Program-made: the position numbers and the translations under genes
The notes under the pieces: model-generated
Database searches by the model: none
Told to the model about the DNA's origin: nothing
What the model saw: only the letters and a program-made list of their open reading frames with translations
NCBI GenBank assembly: GCA_950097015.1
Contig: CATNEN010000007.1
Coordinates: 12,277,001-12,341,000 of the forward strand
DNA length: 64,000 nucleotides
Direction: 5' to 3'
Origin: Macrostomum hystrix
Lineage: Eukaryota > Platyhelminthes > Macrostomidae
Shown: one piece after another, positions 19,148 through 30,679 of the stretch
How the letters are laid out: each line of letters starts with the position of its first letter
How positions within the stretch are numbered: the stretch's first letter is position 1

Positions 19148-22100
19148 TTAAGTCATCGCCATGGTTACCTGCAGACGCTGTCTAAGTTCGTCGGCCAGGC
19201 GCCTTGGAAGGGCGCCACGAGCCTCCTGCAGGTCGCGCCACGGCTCCAGCAGCAGCCTTGGGTCGCGGCAGAATCCGGCACCCACGACCAGCTCTTGAAT
19301 GCCCGCGCCAGTTCGGAGGGCCACCTGCTCGACCCAGCGATGAGCCTCCGCATTCTCGGGGTCGAACTGCAGCCTAAGGCCGTGCAGCAGGGCGTCAAAG
19401 TTCACATAATAATACGAGACATAGTTCTGCAGCCTCAGCGGGAAGCAGTCCGCCAGAAAGGTGGGTAGGAAGCTGAGCTCGGGTGGCTGATCGAATTCAA
19501 AGCAGAATTTCCATGCGGAGTCGCAACTGCTCAGGTGTTGCCACACGAAGTCCTCGGTCGCCTCGGCTGCAGACCTTTCAGCCGGCCAGGAGATGCCGTG
19601 GCTCACCGCATGGCCTTTGCAGTCCGCAAGTACCATAGCCGCCGCGTCCCGGTCACCGAACTTCAGGCATGTCAGCGCTCGAAGAGCCTCCTTAGCTGAG
19701 CGAGCGCAGTTCGGCAGCCGGCCAATCAGCTGCAGCAGGGAGTGCCGAAACTCAGGGCTGGTATCTTGCTGGGACAGACCGAGCAGTGACTCGCGAACCG
19801 CATCGTAGATACTGTGGTACTCCAGTGCGCCTGACTTGGGCACTGGGTTGTCCTTCATGCTTGGCAGAACTTGAAACGGATGGAAGTGGAATGTTCCTGC
19901 TTTGTCAATTGGCTTCAGACTGCTGATGAACTGAATCAGCAGCTGCGACAGGCGCTTCATGTCGTACTGTAGCACTCTCGCTATATCCTTGGAACTGCTT
20001 TGGTCAGCTCCCTTCAGGTACAGGGCTGCTTCGGACAGGAAGAAGTGGTCCATCACTTTGTCCTTCGCTTTAGTCTCAGCTTCCTCATTTCTGCAGCTGC
20101 GCTTTACGCAGTCCTGCAGCATCTGCAGCGAGCGCCTCGTGAGACTGACGAGATTCTCAGCCTTCCACTGCTCGGTCGGTGTCTCTTCCAGCATGCGAAA
20201 CGTTATGCTCTTCACGTGATAGGACTTAACGCCTTGCACTCGGCGGCATATCACTTTCTTCACTAGGTACTTGAGCGTGACAAACAGCTGCCCCTGAACT
20301 GAACTGAGGCTTCGCAGCAGCCGCTTCTCAAGGAAGGTGGTGCTAACTCGCAGCTGCTGGCCACCTTGCTGGGGAGGCGCCGCATGAACCACGTGACACG
20401 GCGAGTTGGCCAGTTCGAGCTGGAGGATCTGCAGCACCGAGGGTTGGATTTTGGAGTCGGCGAGTCTGGGTGGCAGCAGCGGTCCGATGGGAGGATAGCA
20501 ACAGAGGCGGCAGGCGGCAACAATGTCTACTGCTGGTTTCAGCAACGATCCGCGCAACGGTTTAGCGGCGTTGGTCGCTGGAAATTCGAAAGTCGGAAGC
20601 TCCCAGATTAAAGCTATGCCGGATAATGCATGCAGGGAGTTTACAAAGGTCTCTCACCAAAGCCGGGGCACAGAATGTGTCCGTTTGTGTAGTCAACTTG
20701 ATTCCCGTCCGTACCTTGGCAGGTGCACGAACTCTTCAAATGATAGAGCCTGCCGCGGACCAACTGCATCACATCAATGTCCGACTCGATATCTGTTTTG
20801 CCATCTAGGCTGGTGAGATTGTTGCCCCAGCCTTCGGAGAAACTGCCCACAATGAAGGTATCGTCGTAGGCCAGTCGCTTGCGCAGAATCACCTGCAGAA
20901 CATCAGCGACAGTCGCCTGCATGATAGCTCTTGTGTCCACGAAGCCGGCCTCGTTGAGCGCGGAATGGAGCAGCTGGCCCAGCTCGGACTCGGTCCGGGC
21001 GACCCTGAAACGAATGAGTAGTTCCCTGCTGCAGCAACGATGTCATTCGTCCTGGTCATACTGATTTCTTTGGGGGAATACGAAAAACTAATTTTGCATC
21101 ATCTTTGCTCTTAAGATAATGGTGAAGCAAGTTCAGGATAGGCCAGTCCTTGGCTTTCCACTAAAGCAGAAAGCACTTACCCATGATGGACAAAGTCCAT
21201 GGCGCCTGACACCGACTCGCTGCCCAGCTCAACCTCTCGCCAGTCCACTTCAAGCTCTTCAATGCTGAATTCCGCTTCAAGAAGCAGTGCCACTACTTGA
21301 TGATGCTTCAGCAGGACTGCCGCCTTTAGTGGTGTGAGACCGTTCTCTCCTATAATATTGACATCGGCTCCAGCTCTGAGCAGAGACTTCACGACCTGTG
21401 GGTGGCCACTTAATGAGGCAGCAAAAATAGGCGAGTAATCGTTTCCCCGATGGCTGACATCTGCTTGCCCTTTGACGAGCAACTCGACTACCGAAGAGTG
21501 TCCATATTGTGATGCAATAATGAGGGGTGTGTACTGTTGATCATTTTCACTGTCGACATCAGCCTGCGCAGTGATGAGCAAGCTGGCAACTTGACTGTGA
21601 CCCTGTCGCGACGCAGCGAATAAAGGGGTCGACTCATCTAAATCGCAAAGGTTGACATCCGCTTGAGCTTTGATCAGCAAATCGACTATTTGACAGTGGT
21701 TGTCAAGTGCCGCTATGAAGAGAGGCGTCCTTCCGTTTTCACCAGGACTGTCAATGTTGGCACTCGCTTCGATAAGCGCCTTAGCGACTTGAAAATGACC
21801 ATTTTGGCTGGCTATGTAAAGTGGCGACGAACCAAAGACACTTTCCTGAAGGTTGACATCCGCGCGTGCTTTGATTAGAGACTTCACCACCGGCAGGTGA
21901 TTGTTCATGGACGCGACGTACAGCGGAGTCATTCCATTGTCCCGCTTCAGATTGACATCAGCCCCAGCCTTTATCAGTAGCTTTACTAATCCGTTGTGGC
22001 CGTCTTGGGAGGCAACTAGTATTGGCGTCGCCCTCAGATTGTTTTGAAGGTCGACATCCGCCTGCGCTTTCAAAAGTGACGCGACCACGCGCTGGTGGCC

Positions 22101-23642
22101 ATTCTGGCAGGCCAGGTAGAGCGGTGAGGATCCTGTGTCTCTTTGAAGGTTGACTTCTGAGCGAGCCTTGATGAGCAGTTGCACCACCTTGTAGTGGTTT
22201 TGCTCAGACGCAATACTCAGTGCAGTCCCACCCGTATTAGTTCGGACATTGACATCTGCCAGTGCTTTGATCAGCAATCTCGCCACTCTGTCGTGGCCGT
22301 TTTGCGACGCGTAGTAAAGTGGCGTCGCTCCATCTTTATCAACAGCGTTTATTTCAGCTTGAGTACCGATGAGTAGCTTCACAATTAAATGGTGTCCATT
22401 TTGAGAAGCGATGTGGAGAGGCGTACAATCAGTCTCATCCGGTAGATTAACATCGACCTGCGAGTTAAGCAGCAGCTTGAGAGCCTTGAATTGACCATAC
22501 TGGCTTGCAAAGTACACAGGTGTGCGGCCGCAGTAGGCTTGTATATCCGGCTTAACTTCGAAACTTCTTAATAGTGCTCGGACGACGTGATCATGGCCCT
22601 GCAGTGATGCGATGCACAGAGGCACCATTTTGCTGTGCTTCTGCGAGTTTACATCTGCTTTAGCGATTATCAACCTTTCAACCACTTCATGGTGGCCATT
22701 CTGCGCCGCCACGTAGATCGCCGTTGCTCCCTGAGCATCCTTCAGATTGACATCGGCCTGTGCTCTAATTAGTGCGTCTGCGGCTTGGCAATGACCATTT
22801 TGTGCTGCGACATGCAGTGCAGAAGCGCCTTCGCTCAGCTGAATGCCGACGTCTGCCTGTGCCTTGACAAGCGTGTCCAAAACTCGATAATGGCCTTCCA
22901 GCGCCGCAATGATGAGAGGCGAAATTCCGCTGTCCTCCTGACGATTGACGTCGGCTTCAGCCTTGGCAAGCAGTTCAACAACTTTTTCGTGACCCTGCAA
23001 CGACGCGATGTACAGGGGGGAGCACCCTTTAGACTCCGTGATTTCAACGTCCGCCTGAGCCTTGACGAGCAAGTCCACAACTTCATGGTGACCGAATTGG
23101 GACGCGATGTAGAGAGGTGTGCACCTCTCAGATCCGGTAAGGTTGACGTCAGCTTGAGCTTTGATCAGCAGCTTTACCACCCGGCCGTGGCCATTCTGGG
23201 ATGCAATATAGAGTGGAGTGCATCCATCGACTTCCCGAATGTCGAGCTCCGCCCGTGCCTTTATTAAGGAGTTCACCACACGATCATGGCCGTTCTCCGA
23301 CGCAGCGTAGAGAGGCGTGCAGCCATCGACATCCGACAAGCCGACATCAGCATGAGCCTTAATAAGGGCGTCCACGACTTCATGGTGCCCCCGCTGCGAT
23401 GCTATGAACAGTGGTGACTCGCCAGTAGCCAACTGAACATTAATATTGGATGACGGCACTGTGATCAGTCTTCGGATGATGTCAATATTGCCAGCCACAC
23501 AAGCCAGATGCAATGGTGTGCCCGTCTCGCGTTCATAGAAAACTAGCTGATCAACTCGCATCCCCGTGGCCAGGGCTTGTTCGATCAATTGAAAATTTTC
23601 TGCCTCAACAGCTGCCATAAACTCTTGGCCTCTGGCTTCCAT
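19148..23642 (-). CDS. Ankyrin-repeat / Mab-21 (cGAS-like nucleotidyltransferase) fusion protein
   Basis: Exons on the minus strand: 23642-21181, 21004-20658, 20577-19148, together 1412 aa. Exon 1 codes 23 ankyrin repeats (x-TPLYIASQNGH-x-VVKLLI pattern, about residues 45-800). Exon 2 holds the nucleotidyltransferase core: GS of GSFSEGWG (20847) and SDIDVM (20781-20773). Exon 3 holds AVDIV (Asp at 20527-20525), where cGAS has its third metal Asp, and then the Mab-21 helical part (STTFLEKRLLRSLSSVQGQL, KSYHVKSITFRMLEE). All three acidic positions are therefore present. The start is the first ATG in frame (MEARGQEF); the frame runs 60 bases further without an ATG. The 80-nt intron 2 is chosen by phase; a 44-nt intron with acceptor at 20614 is also in phase. 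The role is not known; nucleic-acid sensing is a possibility from the cGLR family only. Confidence 0.85.
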
Positions 23643-23702
23643 GTCTCTTGACGGCGAGCGTGGTTGATGTTCTGATCGCCGCGTATTCGCGGCGCCTTGC
23701 AA

Positions 23703-26394
23703 TCTCTAAAGCGCGCGTAGTGATCACTTTCTCAATTTTATACTTATCTTGAATATGCAGTGTCTAATATACTCTGGCTCGGTGTTTTTCAGTAACAAAC
23801 AGCTCAACACAACCTAGTAATTACGTGCCGAAGAAGCAATGCACATTCAGTTTCTTGCTGTTAGCCTTGCTGTGCTGTACGTTAAGTAGTATTATGCTTA
23901 TCAGGCAAAGCCAGTAGACAATTCGCTCCCTCGTGTATATGGGGCGTACAATTGGTTTTTAGTCTTTTGCATTATATATTCTTTTGTTTGAGAATAAAAT
24001 GTAGCAAATCTTTAAGCATAGCCTTAGCTAAATACTGCTAAGTAGGCTGTATGGACTTAAACGACAATAAATTAAGAAAACCTCGATAAAAAATTGCAGC
24101 GATGTGGTTTGCCTAATGTAAATTTTTTTCAAATAATCTAAACTACAATGCCACCTCATGCTTGAGCTCATTGCCTTATTACGATGAACTATTTCCTCCA
24201 ACAAAAAGGAGTTGAAATAGAATTACGATAGAGTTGCTATTAATTTAGGTCTGCCGTGTCATTGATTGCAGTAACAGTGACATCATGATACGGAGAGCAA
24301 GATTTATAGAAATTTCAATGAGTGAGAGTTAACATAAAGGGAAAGGGAAAATTAACCGCGAATTTTCCGATTCCCTCTCGCCTTTCTATTTGCAGAAGTT
24401 TGCCAAGTAGTTTTTGCCAATCCTTGGCAGGGTTGCCAATTTTTTACCTTACTTTATGCGTACGTTTACCACTCTATATCGAAAACCTATGACTACTCAA
24501 CTGTAATTTTTTTCTCCATTTAAGTCTGATAAATACTGCTTAAGAAGCAATATCTCTAAACTTTTTGAGATTGCTTTCTTTGATTAATTAGAAGTCGAAA
24601 AGGCCTAAGTTTGAATTTTCACATTTCTCAGCCAATCGGTCGTGTGAATTTTGTGTGTTGGTCCGGTTCCCTCGCTAGGCATACGGCGTTCGTCGTCATG
24701 GTCGACCATGTTAGTGTACCAACGTTTATCGAGCGTCCATAGCCCAATAATAAGCAGACTTTACGAGCAGCTAATTTTTATGTATATTATTTGAACTATA
24801 TAATGCTTTCACGCAGAAACTTTAGTTGCATAGGCCAGGTCTACTTAACATTTTTAATGCTTTAAATAAGTTTAGGCCTATGTTTATTGCTGCATTGTCA
24901 TTGTATAAAAAATATTTTTTCGTCTTGAAACATATTTTTACAAAAAGTATTGATTGTGTTTGATTATCATTTATCAATCATGTTCAATTACTAAGTCAGT
25001 TGTAGATCTTTGATTTTAGTATTACCTCTTTAGAAAAAAGTTCCATTTTATGTTCTTTGAAATTATTATGATTGAATTGGTTTAACTTTCTCTTGACTAG
25101 ATAATCAACTTAACCTAAGATTTCAAAATACCTACTAGAAATTAGTAAGAAAAGTACACAGTTATAATCAGTTATTGCTTTAAAGAATAGTAGAATATTT
25201 GGTTAGCAGCAGCTATTAAAATTTACTTAATAGTAGGCCTACATAATTTTGGCAATTGTCTTACTAATGGTACATTTTTATGCCTTAGGTCTAGGCATTA
25301 GGGCAGATTATGGTGATCGGTAAATTTAATTAAAACATTTAATTATCGGGACTATAAAGTTTAGGTCAGCCACAAGACCATTGTTGTCAGTGCTCATGGT
25401 CATCTAGTCATTTTTAAGCGAAAGTGAAGGAAAAATGTAAAATAACTTAATGTAGTAAAGCAAGAGATTGCCAAAGGCTAAATTAGACCTAAATGTTAGG
25501 GCCTAATATAGAAAAGTTTACTATTTTAAATACCAATAATTAATATCACTTTTAAATATATTGACTTCAAATGCTAATCACAAAAATGTTTGTATTGCAC
25601 AACAGTTTGTCTTTCAAGCTAAAAAATAGTTTTACCACTTATTATTTTTTAGAACAACCAGAGCAACAACCTTCTTACATCACCCATTGTTGTCTAGCAT
25701 TGGTTTCATAAAATCATGTGATGCAACAAGTGCAGTCTAGAGTTCTTAGTTAGATAAAATTCTTATTGAGAATAAGTGCTTTTATTGATTTATTTAATAG
25801 ATCAGATTTGTGCAGCTGAAAAAAGTGAAATAATAACTGCCAACAGTACTGATGATAGTGCTGCTGTAGGCAAATTACATGTTGACTGGAAAATTTGACT
25901 ATGAAATATTATACTTGCACAATGACTAAGACTTCTCAAAAAGCACTAAAAATTCTAGTATAGAGCTATTTCAGCTAGCTTGTTTGTCATGACTTGTGTT
26001 TCTTTCTTATAAATGCAGTAAGTGAAACATGTTAGGTCTTGAGGCCAATTCAGTCTTCAGCCTCTTGTTTAAGCATTGACTCATGTTGTAGTCAAGTTTT
26101 GGCCGCTTCCACCCAGAGGCTATATTTAGGACTTCTAGCTCCATCCCCTTACAAGCATCAATGTAGCATCAGGAATTTAACAATGAGTAAAAACTCAGTC
26201 TCATATTGGGTTTCACTTCAGAACCAGAAGCAAAATAAGCTAGACTTGGTAATGTGCTAGATGCAGAAGTTTCGTTTAAATCTAAAAATGACTAAAAATT
26301 GGCTTGTAGAAGAATGATCCGTTAGAATTTCTTATGTATTTTGCTTTTTGTACAAAAAAACTAAAAGTTATTTCACAGTGGTTTCTGCATTAAC
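23703..26394. other. AT-rich intergenic region between the ankyrin gene and the CASC3-like gene
   Basis: Divergent 5' flanks: the ankyrin gene is transcribed leftwards and the CASC3-like gene rightwards. No coding exon was recognised, though the true first exon of the CASC3-like gene may be here. There are no long repeats. Confidence 0.4.
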
Positions 26395-26630
26395 TGCTAC
26401 CATCTGATTCTAACTGCTACCATCTGATTCTAACTGCTACCATCTGATTCTAACTGCTACCATCTGATTCTAACTGCTACCATCTGATTCTAACTGCTAC
26501 CATCTGATTCTAACTGCTACCATCTGATTCTAACTGCTAACATCTGATTCTAACTGCTACCATCTGATTCTAACTGCTACCATCTGATTCTAACTGCTAC
26601 CATATGATTCTAACTGCTACCATCTGATTC
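26394..26630 (+). repeat. Minisatellite, 20-bp unit, with branch-point-like motif at a 3' splice site
   Basis: Twelve nearly perfect copies of taactgctaccatctgattc run directly into the acceptor ccag/GAGG at 26633/26634. Each junction of units reads ttctaac, which fits the metazoan branch-point consensus. Confidence 0.95.
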
Positions 26631-26633
26631 CAG

Positions 26634-29249
26634 GAGGCTCACACAGAGGACTCGGAATTCGCCGACGCTGAGGACGGAGGCACCGCTGCCGCATCCGCCT
26701 GCGACGCGCCTGCAGACGACACGGTGTCCGAGGACGGTGACACCGGCGGCTCCGAGACGGCGCAGTTTGTTGAGGCTGCGGAGGAGCCGGAGACTCGAAA
26801 GGCGGATGGTGACACGACTGAAGCTGAGCCAAGCGCTCCCGCTGAGTCTGAAGAAGCACAGGCAGATGCTGCTGCCAGCCCGGAAGCTGGGAGTGGCGCA
26901 GAAAAGCCGCAGGCCGATACTGCTGGGCCAGAACAGGCAGACAAGCTCCAGAAACCAAGCTGCATTGCAGCCGAGGAAGCTGCGGCAGCTGCAGAATCAG
27001 GCAGTGCTGCAGAAGAGCCGGCTGAGGCTAAAAAGGAGTCAGAGGATGCTGAAGAGCCAGGTGCTGGACAAGATGAAGTAAGGGACACTGCTGACGAGAC
27101 CGTGACGCACAAAGCCGAGGGCGAAGATGGACCAGAGACGGAAGCTGGAGCAGTCGAGGGCGAGGGCTCGTCTTCAGTTTACTCTGATGCTGTGGAGGAC
27201 GGCGGTGGACAGCCGACTGTGGTGGCCGATGAATCTGGCGCTCAGGAGAACGCTGTAGAAGACAAGGGCAAAGAAGAGGCTGGAAAAGGAGAAAAAGCTG
27301 AGGAAGAAGTTGGTGACGTCAAAGATGGTTCGGCGCAGCTGAAGGGTGAAGCTGATGAAGAGGAAGCTGTTGAAGAGAATGCTGGTAAAGAAGAGCAGGA
27401 AGGCGATGAAGAAGAAGCTGGCAAGGAAGAGCAGGAAGCAGAAACTGATGAAGAGGAAGGTGAGGCTAAAGCAATGGAAGCCTCCCAGAAAGGTAATTGT
27501 AATGAAGAGGAAGCGGAAGACGATGAAGAGGAAGCGGAAGACGATGAAGAGGAAGCGGAAGACGATGAAGAGGAAGCGGAAGACGATGAAGAGGAAGCGG
27601 AAGATGATGAAGAGGAAGCTGATAAGAAAGGTGAAGATGATGAAAAGGAAGCTGATAATGAATGTGACGCTCTTAAAGACGAAGCTGACGAAGGGGAAGA
27701 AGAGGATGCTGAAGATGATGAAGATGAAGCTGGTGAGGACTGTGAAGATCATCAAGAGAGAGCTAATGAGGAAGAACAGGAAACTGAAGGAGCCAAAGAT
27801 GAGGATGAAAAGGAGGAAGTGGATGAGGAAGCTGGCGAGGAGGTTGGTACACCAAGTGATGAAGCGCCAGAAGTGGTCGCCAAGGACGCTGACGAAGACA
27901 AGTCGGACCCAGCATTTGTGCCCCGGCGGGGCCAGTTCTACATGCACGACCTGCGCGAAGAGGGCGGTGCCGACGGCGTTGAGTCGACAAAGCAGCGCCA
28001 GGCCAAGCGCGGCCCTGACGCGGTGGACAAGTGGGCGCACGACCGATTCGACCAATATCTGCAGGGCCCGAAAACCTCCGCCGAGCTGGTGAAGCGGTAC
28101 GGCTTTGATATTCGACGTGGTGAGGGCGACGCTGCCCTTCAGGAGGACAAAAGAGACGGTGCTGGCGTCAGCCGGCGCGGTGGAGCCGCTGGCGGTGGTG
28201 ACAGTCAGCAGCGTCAAAGAGGCGGCCGCGGCCACTGGCCACGCGAAAAGGACAATACAGGTGAAGCAGCTGCTCCGGTGCCTCCTCCAGTCAGGGACAG
28301 TAGAGGTGGCGTCGGCGGGCGCAGAGGCTTTGGCCGACCGAGGCAGCCGCAGCAACAGCTGGCAAGTCCCCCCGCCGAGTCATTCGGGCGCGACACCCAG
28401 GACCCGCGTCTGCGCTCCAACCAGAGGGGTCAGCAATTTGACGACCCCAGGCGTAGGCGCCCACAAGAGCCAGCTGCGCAGCAGCAGTTTGGCGGCAGTG
28501 GTCGAGGTCCGGCTTCTTCTGATCAGAATCAGAGGTACCCGCCGCAGCAACACCGACAGCCTGTGCAGCCGGAGCAGCAGCCCCAGCAGGCCCGCATGTA
28601 CGAATTGGATCTGGAAAAATTCGATCGTCAGCAACGCGAGCGAGCGATGGCGTCTCGTAACACACGTCAGCAGGTAAGCGGCGACCGAGTCGGTGGTGGA
28701 GACCATAGAGACAGCGGAGGTCACGGTGGCAACAGAGGTTACGGCAGAAATGTTGGCCAAAGTAGTAGCGGAGGCCACGGCAGCAGCGAAGGTCACGGCA
28801 GCAGCGGAGGACACGGCAGCAGCGGAGGACACGGCAGCAGCGGAGGACACGGCAGCAGCGAAGGTCACGGCAGCAGCGGAGGACACGGCAGCAGCGGAGG
28901 ACACGGCAGCAGCGGAGGACACGGCAGCAGCGGAGGCCACGGCAGTATGGTGTTCTACGGCCGAGGGCGCGGTGGCGGTGGTGGTTTTAGCCCGCAGAAC
29001 CGGCGCGGTTTTTCTGCTTCGCAGCAGCAGCAGTTTGCTTCGCCACCACCTCCGCTGCCACCCCAGCAGCAGCGAATGCCGGAGTGGATGTCGCCTGATC
29101 AGAATGCCAACCGCCAGATGATGCCTATCGACGAAATGCGCGGCGATCCCAGGCAGCCGCAACAGCAGTATCTGAACTACTTTCCGGCTGTGAATCCGTC
29201 GATTGTGATGCAGCAGCAGCAGCAGCGCAGAATGCCTCAGCAGCATTAG
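26634..29249 (+). CDS. CASC3: CASC3/Barentsz-like exon junction complex protein
   Basis: Core exon junction complex subunit that clamps eIF4A3 on RNA. The open frame runs from acceptor 26633 to TAG at 29247-29249. The first ATG in frame is 26724 (841 aa from there), but an upstream exon or a trans-spliced leader is likely. The N-terminal half is extremely acidic, including a 21-bp coding repeat (EEAEDDE) at 27505-27620. The SELOR domain is near residues 395-470: DPAFVPRRGQFYMHDLR, then KWAHDRFD, GPKTSAELVKRYGFDIR, matching the human pattern of aromatic residues that contact RNA (Phe) and the Trp after the linker. The C-terminus is Arg/Gly/Gln-rich with an 18-bp coding repeat (GHGSSG) at 28760-28945 and ends in poly-Gln. 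A GTAAGC at 28673 could be an unused or alternative donor. Confidence 0.85.
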   Translation, partial: EAHTEDSEFADAEDGGTAAASACDAPADDTVSEDGDTGGSETAQFVEAAEEPETRKADGDTTEAEPSAPAESEEAQADAAASPEAGSGAEKPQADTAGPEQADKLQKPSCIAAEEAAAAAESGSAAEEPAEAKKESEDAEEPGAGQDEVRDTADETVTHKAEGEDGPETEAGAVEGEGSSSVYSDAVEDGGGQPTVVADESGAQENAVEDKGKEEAGKGEKAEEEVGDVKDGSAQLKGEADEEEAVEENAGKEEQEGDEEEAGKEEQEAETDEEEGEAKAMEASQKGNCNEEEAEDDEEEAEDDEEEAEDDEEEAEDDEEEAEDDEEEADKKGEDDEKEADNECDALKDEADEGEEEDAEDDEDEAGEDCEDHQERANEEEQETEGAKDEDEKEEVDEEAGEEVGTPSDEAPEVVAKDADEDKSDPAFVPRRGQFYMHDLREEGGADGVESTKQRQAKRGPDAVDKWAHDRFDQYLQGPKTSAELVKRYGFDIRRGEGDAALQEDKRDGAGVSRRGGAAGGGDSQQRQRGGRGHWPREKDNTGEAAAPVPPPVRDSRGGVGGRRGFGRPRQPQQQLASPPAESFGRDTQDPRLRSNQRGQQFDDPRRRRPQEPAAQQQFGGSGRGPASSDQNQRYPPQQHRQPVQPEQQPQQARMYELDLEKFDRQQRERAMASRNTRQQVSGDRVGGGDHRDSGGHGGNRGYGRNVGQSSSGGHGSSEGHGSSGGHGSSGGHGSSGGHGSSEGHGSSGGHGSSGGHGSSGGHGSSGGHGSMVFYGRGRGGGGGFSPQNRRGFSASQQQQFASPPPPLPPQQQRMPEWMSPDQNANRQMMPIDEMRGDPRQPQQQYLNYFPAVNPSIVMQQQQQRRMPQQH
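27505..27620 (+). repeat. 21-bp coding tandem repeat (acidic)
   Basis: Five to six copies of gaagcggaagacgatgaaga plus g, encoding EAEDDEE in the acidic N-terminal region of the CASC3-like protein. The copies are nearly identical at DNA level, so they are recent. Confidence 0.9.
28760..28945 (+). repeat. 18-bp coding tandem repeat (GHGSSG/E)
   Basis: About ten copies of cacggcagcagcggagga within the CASC3-like coding region, in frame, encoding GHGSSG with occasional Glu. Confidence 0.92.
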
Positions 29250-30679
29250 ACAAGATTGCATCAAAACTCGCAACTAACTACATGTTTTTTTCTTGTTCGT
29301 TTTCAGCTTCTCGTCCGCGTTAGAAACTTTCATGCCCTAAGTAGACCCAATCGAAGAATTTTTCACGTTTTTCCTCCCCGTCTGTCTTCTGCACTCTATT
29401 TTTATATGATTAGCCGCTACTACTCAAGCTGTTATGAGTGATCAAGACTGATCGGCAACGGAGTTTTTATGCTTGCCGACTTGCTTAAATCCCAGTGTAT
29501 GTAAATACAAAGGCCTGCGCTGCCAGCGGCTCCGAGGGTGTTTTGTAGACGTTGGAAGTCAGTTTCCATCTGAAATGGCATTCATTCTGCTATTAGTTGA
29601 CTCTCTCATTTTACCTTGCTAGTCGCGTGGGACTGGGTGGGTTGGTGCGCTCTCTAGTGGCTACTGCCATAAGTAGCCGATAAAGCGCTTGAATCTGAGC
29701 GGCTCACTCGCCCTTTTATTGGCTCAGGCTTTCTGGAAATTTCTTTCTCTTTGTCAATTTCCTTTCCACGCGAAAATCAATTAATAGTCGGTGCCGCGGC
29801 TCTCGGCAACCCAGGGCTCTCAGCCGGCTGCAACTCTTGGAACCGGGCGATTATTGCTTCCTATTCTTATCGAATCCATTGTATCGATCTGGCTGGCCGC
29901 TTCCGATCGGATCAGGTGGCAGCCGATTAAAGCAGCAGAGCTGAGGATATTGCGAAAATTACCCATAGTTAAAATGCTTCGCTCGCTCACATCTTTGAAA
30001 TCGCTTGAGCAGTTTCCCTCTCCTTCAGTGCCGTTCTTCATCTCCCACACAGTACGCAGTTGCCCTAATTAAAAAGTTCTGAGCATTGTTTCATCGAGAT
30101 TGGAAATTGGCTGCTCCATTCGCACTGATCGCAGAGCCCAGCTTTAGCCTAAAATTCAGTTGCTGGGCGAGTCCCTGCGGATTGCAGCCCCAACCGGCTA
30201 AGCAACAAGCGCTCGTATCGCTACAGCCAGCTGTTCACTTCCTTTGCAATGCGTTGGCGCGGTAGGCAGAGGTGCGCACTGGCGGGACCCGCGGCTCCCG
30301 AAAACAGACTTGCATTTGTCTCTACGTCACTCCCACTCTCTGAGACTCAGCCACATTGCTCGTGTTTTTCTTGCTTTGGCTGTTGCGCTATCTTGCCATT
30401 GGCTGCCGACCGTGTTGCAGTTAAGAACCCTCCCAGCAGGCGCCGACAGTATTTGAGCAGGCAGCGCTTAAGCCCGGCTCCCCTTCTGCGGGCCCCACAA
30501 ACAGTTTGCGCACAGCTCTAAAGCCAGCCCGATACCGCCTGCCCACTTCCGCGCTCTCTGTCTCTGTGTTTTTGGCTAATTCAGAGTTTTCTCTTCCGCT
30601 GCCGTTAAGAAACGATTCGCTCAGTTCAGGCGACACTTCAGCCAGCCAGCAAGCAGCACCGCAGGCCACACCATAGACT
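29250..30679. other. CASC3-like 3' region and Maf upstream/5' UTR
   Basis: About 1.4 kb. AT-rich on the left, turning GC-rich and CpG-containing from about 30100. The part just before 30680 is probably the Maf promoter and 5' UTR. No other exon recognised. Confidence 0.4.

Noticed and set aside
27174-28355. Minus-strand 393-codon frame opposite the acidic CASC3-like exon
   Set aside because: Antisense of GAA/GAT codons gives Phe/Ile/Leu-rich, membrane-like sequence; the sense strand has the SELOR domain.
28673-28679. Donor-like GTAAGC in the CASC3-like exon
   Set aside because: The frame continues without a break into the Gly/His repeat and the Gln-rich tail, so an intron is not needed; alternative use remains possible.
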